A stretch of DNA of 64,000 bases, from contig NZ_FNOX01000014.1 of the NCBI RefSeq assembly GCF_900107155.1, positions 124,001 to 188,000 of the forward strand, given 5' to 3'. The DNA comes from Pseudomonas salomonii. Lineage in GTDB: Bacteria > Pseudomonadota > Gammaproteobacteria > Pseudomonadales > Pseudomonadaceae. The notes below the pieces were generated by a model. The model ran no database searches and had not been told where the DNA came from. It was given only the letters and a program-made list of their open reading frames with translations. Every line of letters starts with the position of its first letter. Positions within the stretch are counted from its first letter, which is position 1. A program made the translations under genes and the position numbers. Shown here in pieces: positions 63,082 through 64,000 of this stretch.

Positions 63082-63196
63082 GATCGTTCCCACGCTCTGC
63101 GTGGGAATGCATCCTGTGACGCTCCGCGTCACCAAGGCAACAGCGGGACGCGGAGCGTCCCATGCGGCATTCCCACGCGGAGCGTGGGAACGATCA
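63082..63196. repeat. 115-bp palindromic repeat, copy A
   Basis: The unit starts GATCGTTCCCACGCTCTGCG and ends with the inverse GGGAACGATCA. Internal palindromes include GACGCTCCGCGTC and GGGACGCGGAGCGTCCC. It differs from copy B at three positions. Confidence 0.9.
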
Positions 63197-63223
63197 GCCA
63201 GCGATCAGTCAAACTCGGTCAAC

Positions 63224-63250
63224 TGTGGGAGCTGGCTTGCCTGCGATAGC
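63224..63250. repeat. REP element of the TGTGGGAGCTGGCTTGC family
   Basis: TGTGGGAGCTGGCTTGCCTG followed by CGATAGC lies between the two 115-bp repeats. It is a single unit of a third REP family. Confidence 0.85.
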
Positions 63251-63295
63251 ATCACCGCGGTGTAACTGATACACCAAGGTTTCTGCATCGCACAT

Positions 63296-63410
63296 GATCG
63301 TTCCCACGCCCTGCGTGGGAACGCATCCCGTGACGCTCCGCGTCACCAAGGCAACAGCGGGACGCGGAGCGTCCCATGCGGCATTCCCACGCGGAGCGTG
63401 GGAACGATCA
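63296..63410. repeat. 115-bp palindromic repeat, copy B
   Basis: The same unit as copy A, in the same direction 214 bases further on. It shows 112 of 115 identities, and the three changes are all T in A to C in B near the left end. Confidence 0.9.
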
Positions 63411-63421
63411 GTCACGATCAG

Positions 63422-64000
63422 TCAGGCTGAAGTGACCTTGGCCCGCGCCGAATGCAGTTTTTTATAGCTCTCGATCAAGCGCAAATGCCGATCCAAGCCT
63501 TCCAGCTTCATGCTGGTCGGGGTCAAGCCATAAAACCGCACACTGCCGTCCACCGAACCCATCACCGCATCCATCCGCTCGTTACCGAACATGCGGCGGA
63601 AGTTGGCCTCGTAATCGGCGAGGTCCAGGTCGTCGTCCAACTGCATCTCCAACACCGCATTCATGGCCTGGTAGAACAGGCCGCGTTCAGCGGTGTTGTC
63701 GTTGTATTGCAGGAACATCTCCACGCACTCCTTGGCCTCCTCATATTGCTGCAAGGCCAGGAAGATCAGCAGTTTCAACTCCAGGATGGTCAACTGGCCC
63801 CAGGCCGTGTTGTCGTCGAACTCAATGCCGATCAAGGTGGTGATGTCGGTGTAATCGTCCAGCTCGCTTTCGATCAGACGCTCGACCAACGCCTGCAGCG
63901 CCTCCTCGTCAAGGCTGTGCAGGTTGAGGATATCGGCGCGGAAAAACAGCGCCTTGTTGGTGTTGTCCCAGATCAGGTCGTCCACCGGGTAGATTTCCGA
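63422..64000 (-). CDS. ycaO: YcaO-domain protein, C-terminal part (cut by window edge)
   Basis: The visible 192 residues (SEIYPVDDLIWDNTNKALFF onward) correspond closely to the C-terminal helical region of E. coli YcaO, including IGIEFDDNTAWGQLTILELK, FRRMFGNERMDAV and SMKLEGLDRHLRLIESYKKL. YcaO supports RimO-dependent beta-methylthiolation of ribosomal protein S12. The ATP-binding YcaO core lies beyond base 64000 and cannot be checked. The reading frame is open to the window edge on the minus strand. Confidence 0.85.
   Translation of the reverse strand, partial: SEIYPVDDLIWDNTNKALFFRADILNLHSLDEEALQALVERLIESELDDYTDITTLIGIEFDDNTAWGQLTILELKLLIFLALQQYEEAKECVEMFLQYNDNTAERGLFYQAMNAVLEMQLDDDLDLADYEANFRRMFGNERMDAVMGSVDGSVRFYGLTPTSMKLEGLDRHLRLIESYKKLHSARAKVTSA

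Larger units (their letters stand above)
63074..63421. other. Repeat-filled intergenic region
   Basis: This gap between the convergent lyase and ycaO genes is filled by two near-identical 115-base palindromic repeats with a REP element between them. No gene is seen. Confidence 0.75.

Noticed and set aside
63082..63410. CRISPR array
   Set aside because: There are only two 115-bp palindromic units with a REP between them, with no short regular repeat-spacer pattern and no cas genes.

Overview
The window reads as chromosomal DNA of a fluorescent Pseudomonas, most likely the P. fluorescens group. The grounds are the high-GC coding style, the P. aeruginosa-like order of the trehalose/glycogen genes, a PvdQ acylase under a pyoverdine-type promoter, several families of REP/REPIN repeats, and AraC, LysE and chemoreceptor genes typical of the genus. 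The protein family calls come from reading motifs by eye. No database search was run.

Layout. 1-7.9 kb: a trans-4-hydroxy-L-proline catabolic operon (permease, 2-epimerase, DapA-type deaminase, ketoglutarate-semialdehyde dehydrogenase, FAD D-hydroxyproline dehydrogenase) with a divergent AraC-type regulator. 8-10.9 kb: small and accessory genes (27-aa membrane peptide, LysE exporter, GNAT, helix-hairpin-helix protein, rifamycin ADP-ribosyltransferase Arr). 11-14.3 kb: an accessory patch, visibly AT-richer from about 12.5 kb, next to tRNA-Cys. It holds a predicted type VI secretion zinc-metallopeptidase effector, an overlapping periplasmic immunity-like gene, and a protein whose C-terminal motif resembles AcrVA2. 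14.5-16.9 kb: pvdQ with a PvdS-type promoter. 17-23.4 kb: a Fur-like winged-helix protein, two small envelope proteins, an ABC importer/flavoprotein/peroxidase-like operon and a divergent AraC regulator. 23.6-28.9 kb: chemoreceptor, SRPBCC protein, YqaA/DedA protein, secreted hydrolase and a D-2-hydroxyacid dehydrogenase.

29.4-44.1 kb: the glycogen/trehalose cluster glgA-treZ-malQ-treY-DUF2934-glgX, which runs almost without gaps into a four-gene coupled set (acyl-CoA-dehydrogenase-like, PIG-L deacetylase, SAM methyltransferase, GT2 glycosyltransferase) followed by a second PIG-L paralogue. Both trehalose branches act on linear maltodextrin, so the cluster links glycogen turnover to osmoprotective trehalose. 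44.2-52.1 kb: autotransporter, periplasmic epoxide-hydrolase-like protein, Fur-box TonB receptor of FhuE type and a chemoreceptor with a histidine-rich membrane sensor. 52.3-57.3 kb: a second accessory patch with a DUF2971 module, a DUF2867 protein, a yjhX toxin-like gene followed by an HD-GNAT fusion, and a MerR-methyltransferase fusion. 57.5-64 kb: LysE, SnoaL and VOC proteins, a DapA paralogue, a reverse-transsulfuration pair (CBS and CGL) and the C-terminal part of ycaO.

The best candidates for something undescribed are the yjhX/[HD-GNAT] module, the metallopeptidase effector/immunity pair beside an AcrVA2-like protein at tRNA-Cys, the coupled deacetylase/methyltransferase/glycosyltransferase set with a PIG-L paralogue that has lost catalytic residues, and a possible antisense small RNA upstream of the autotransporter.
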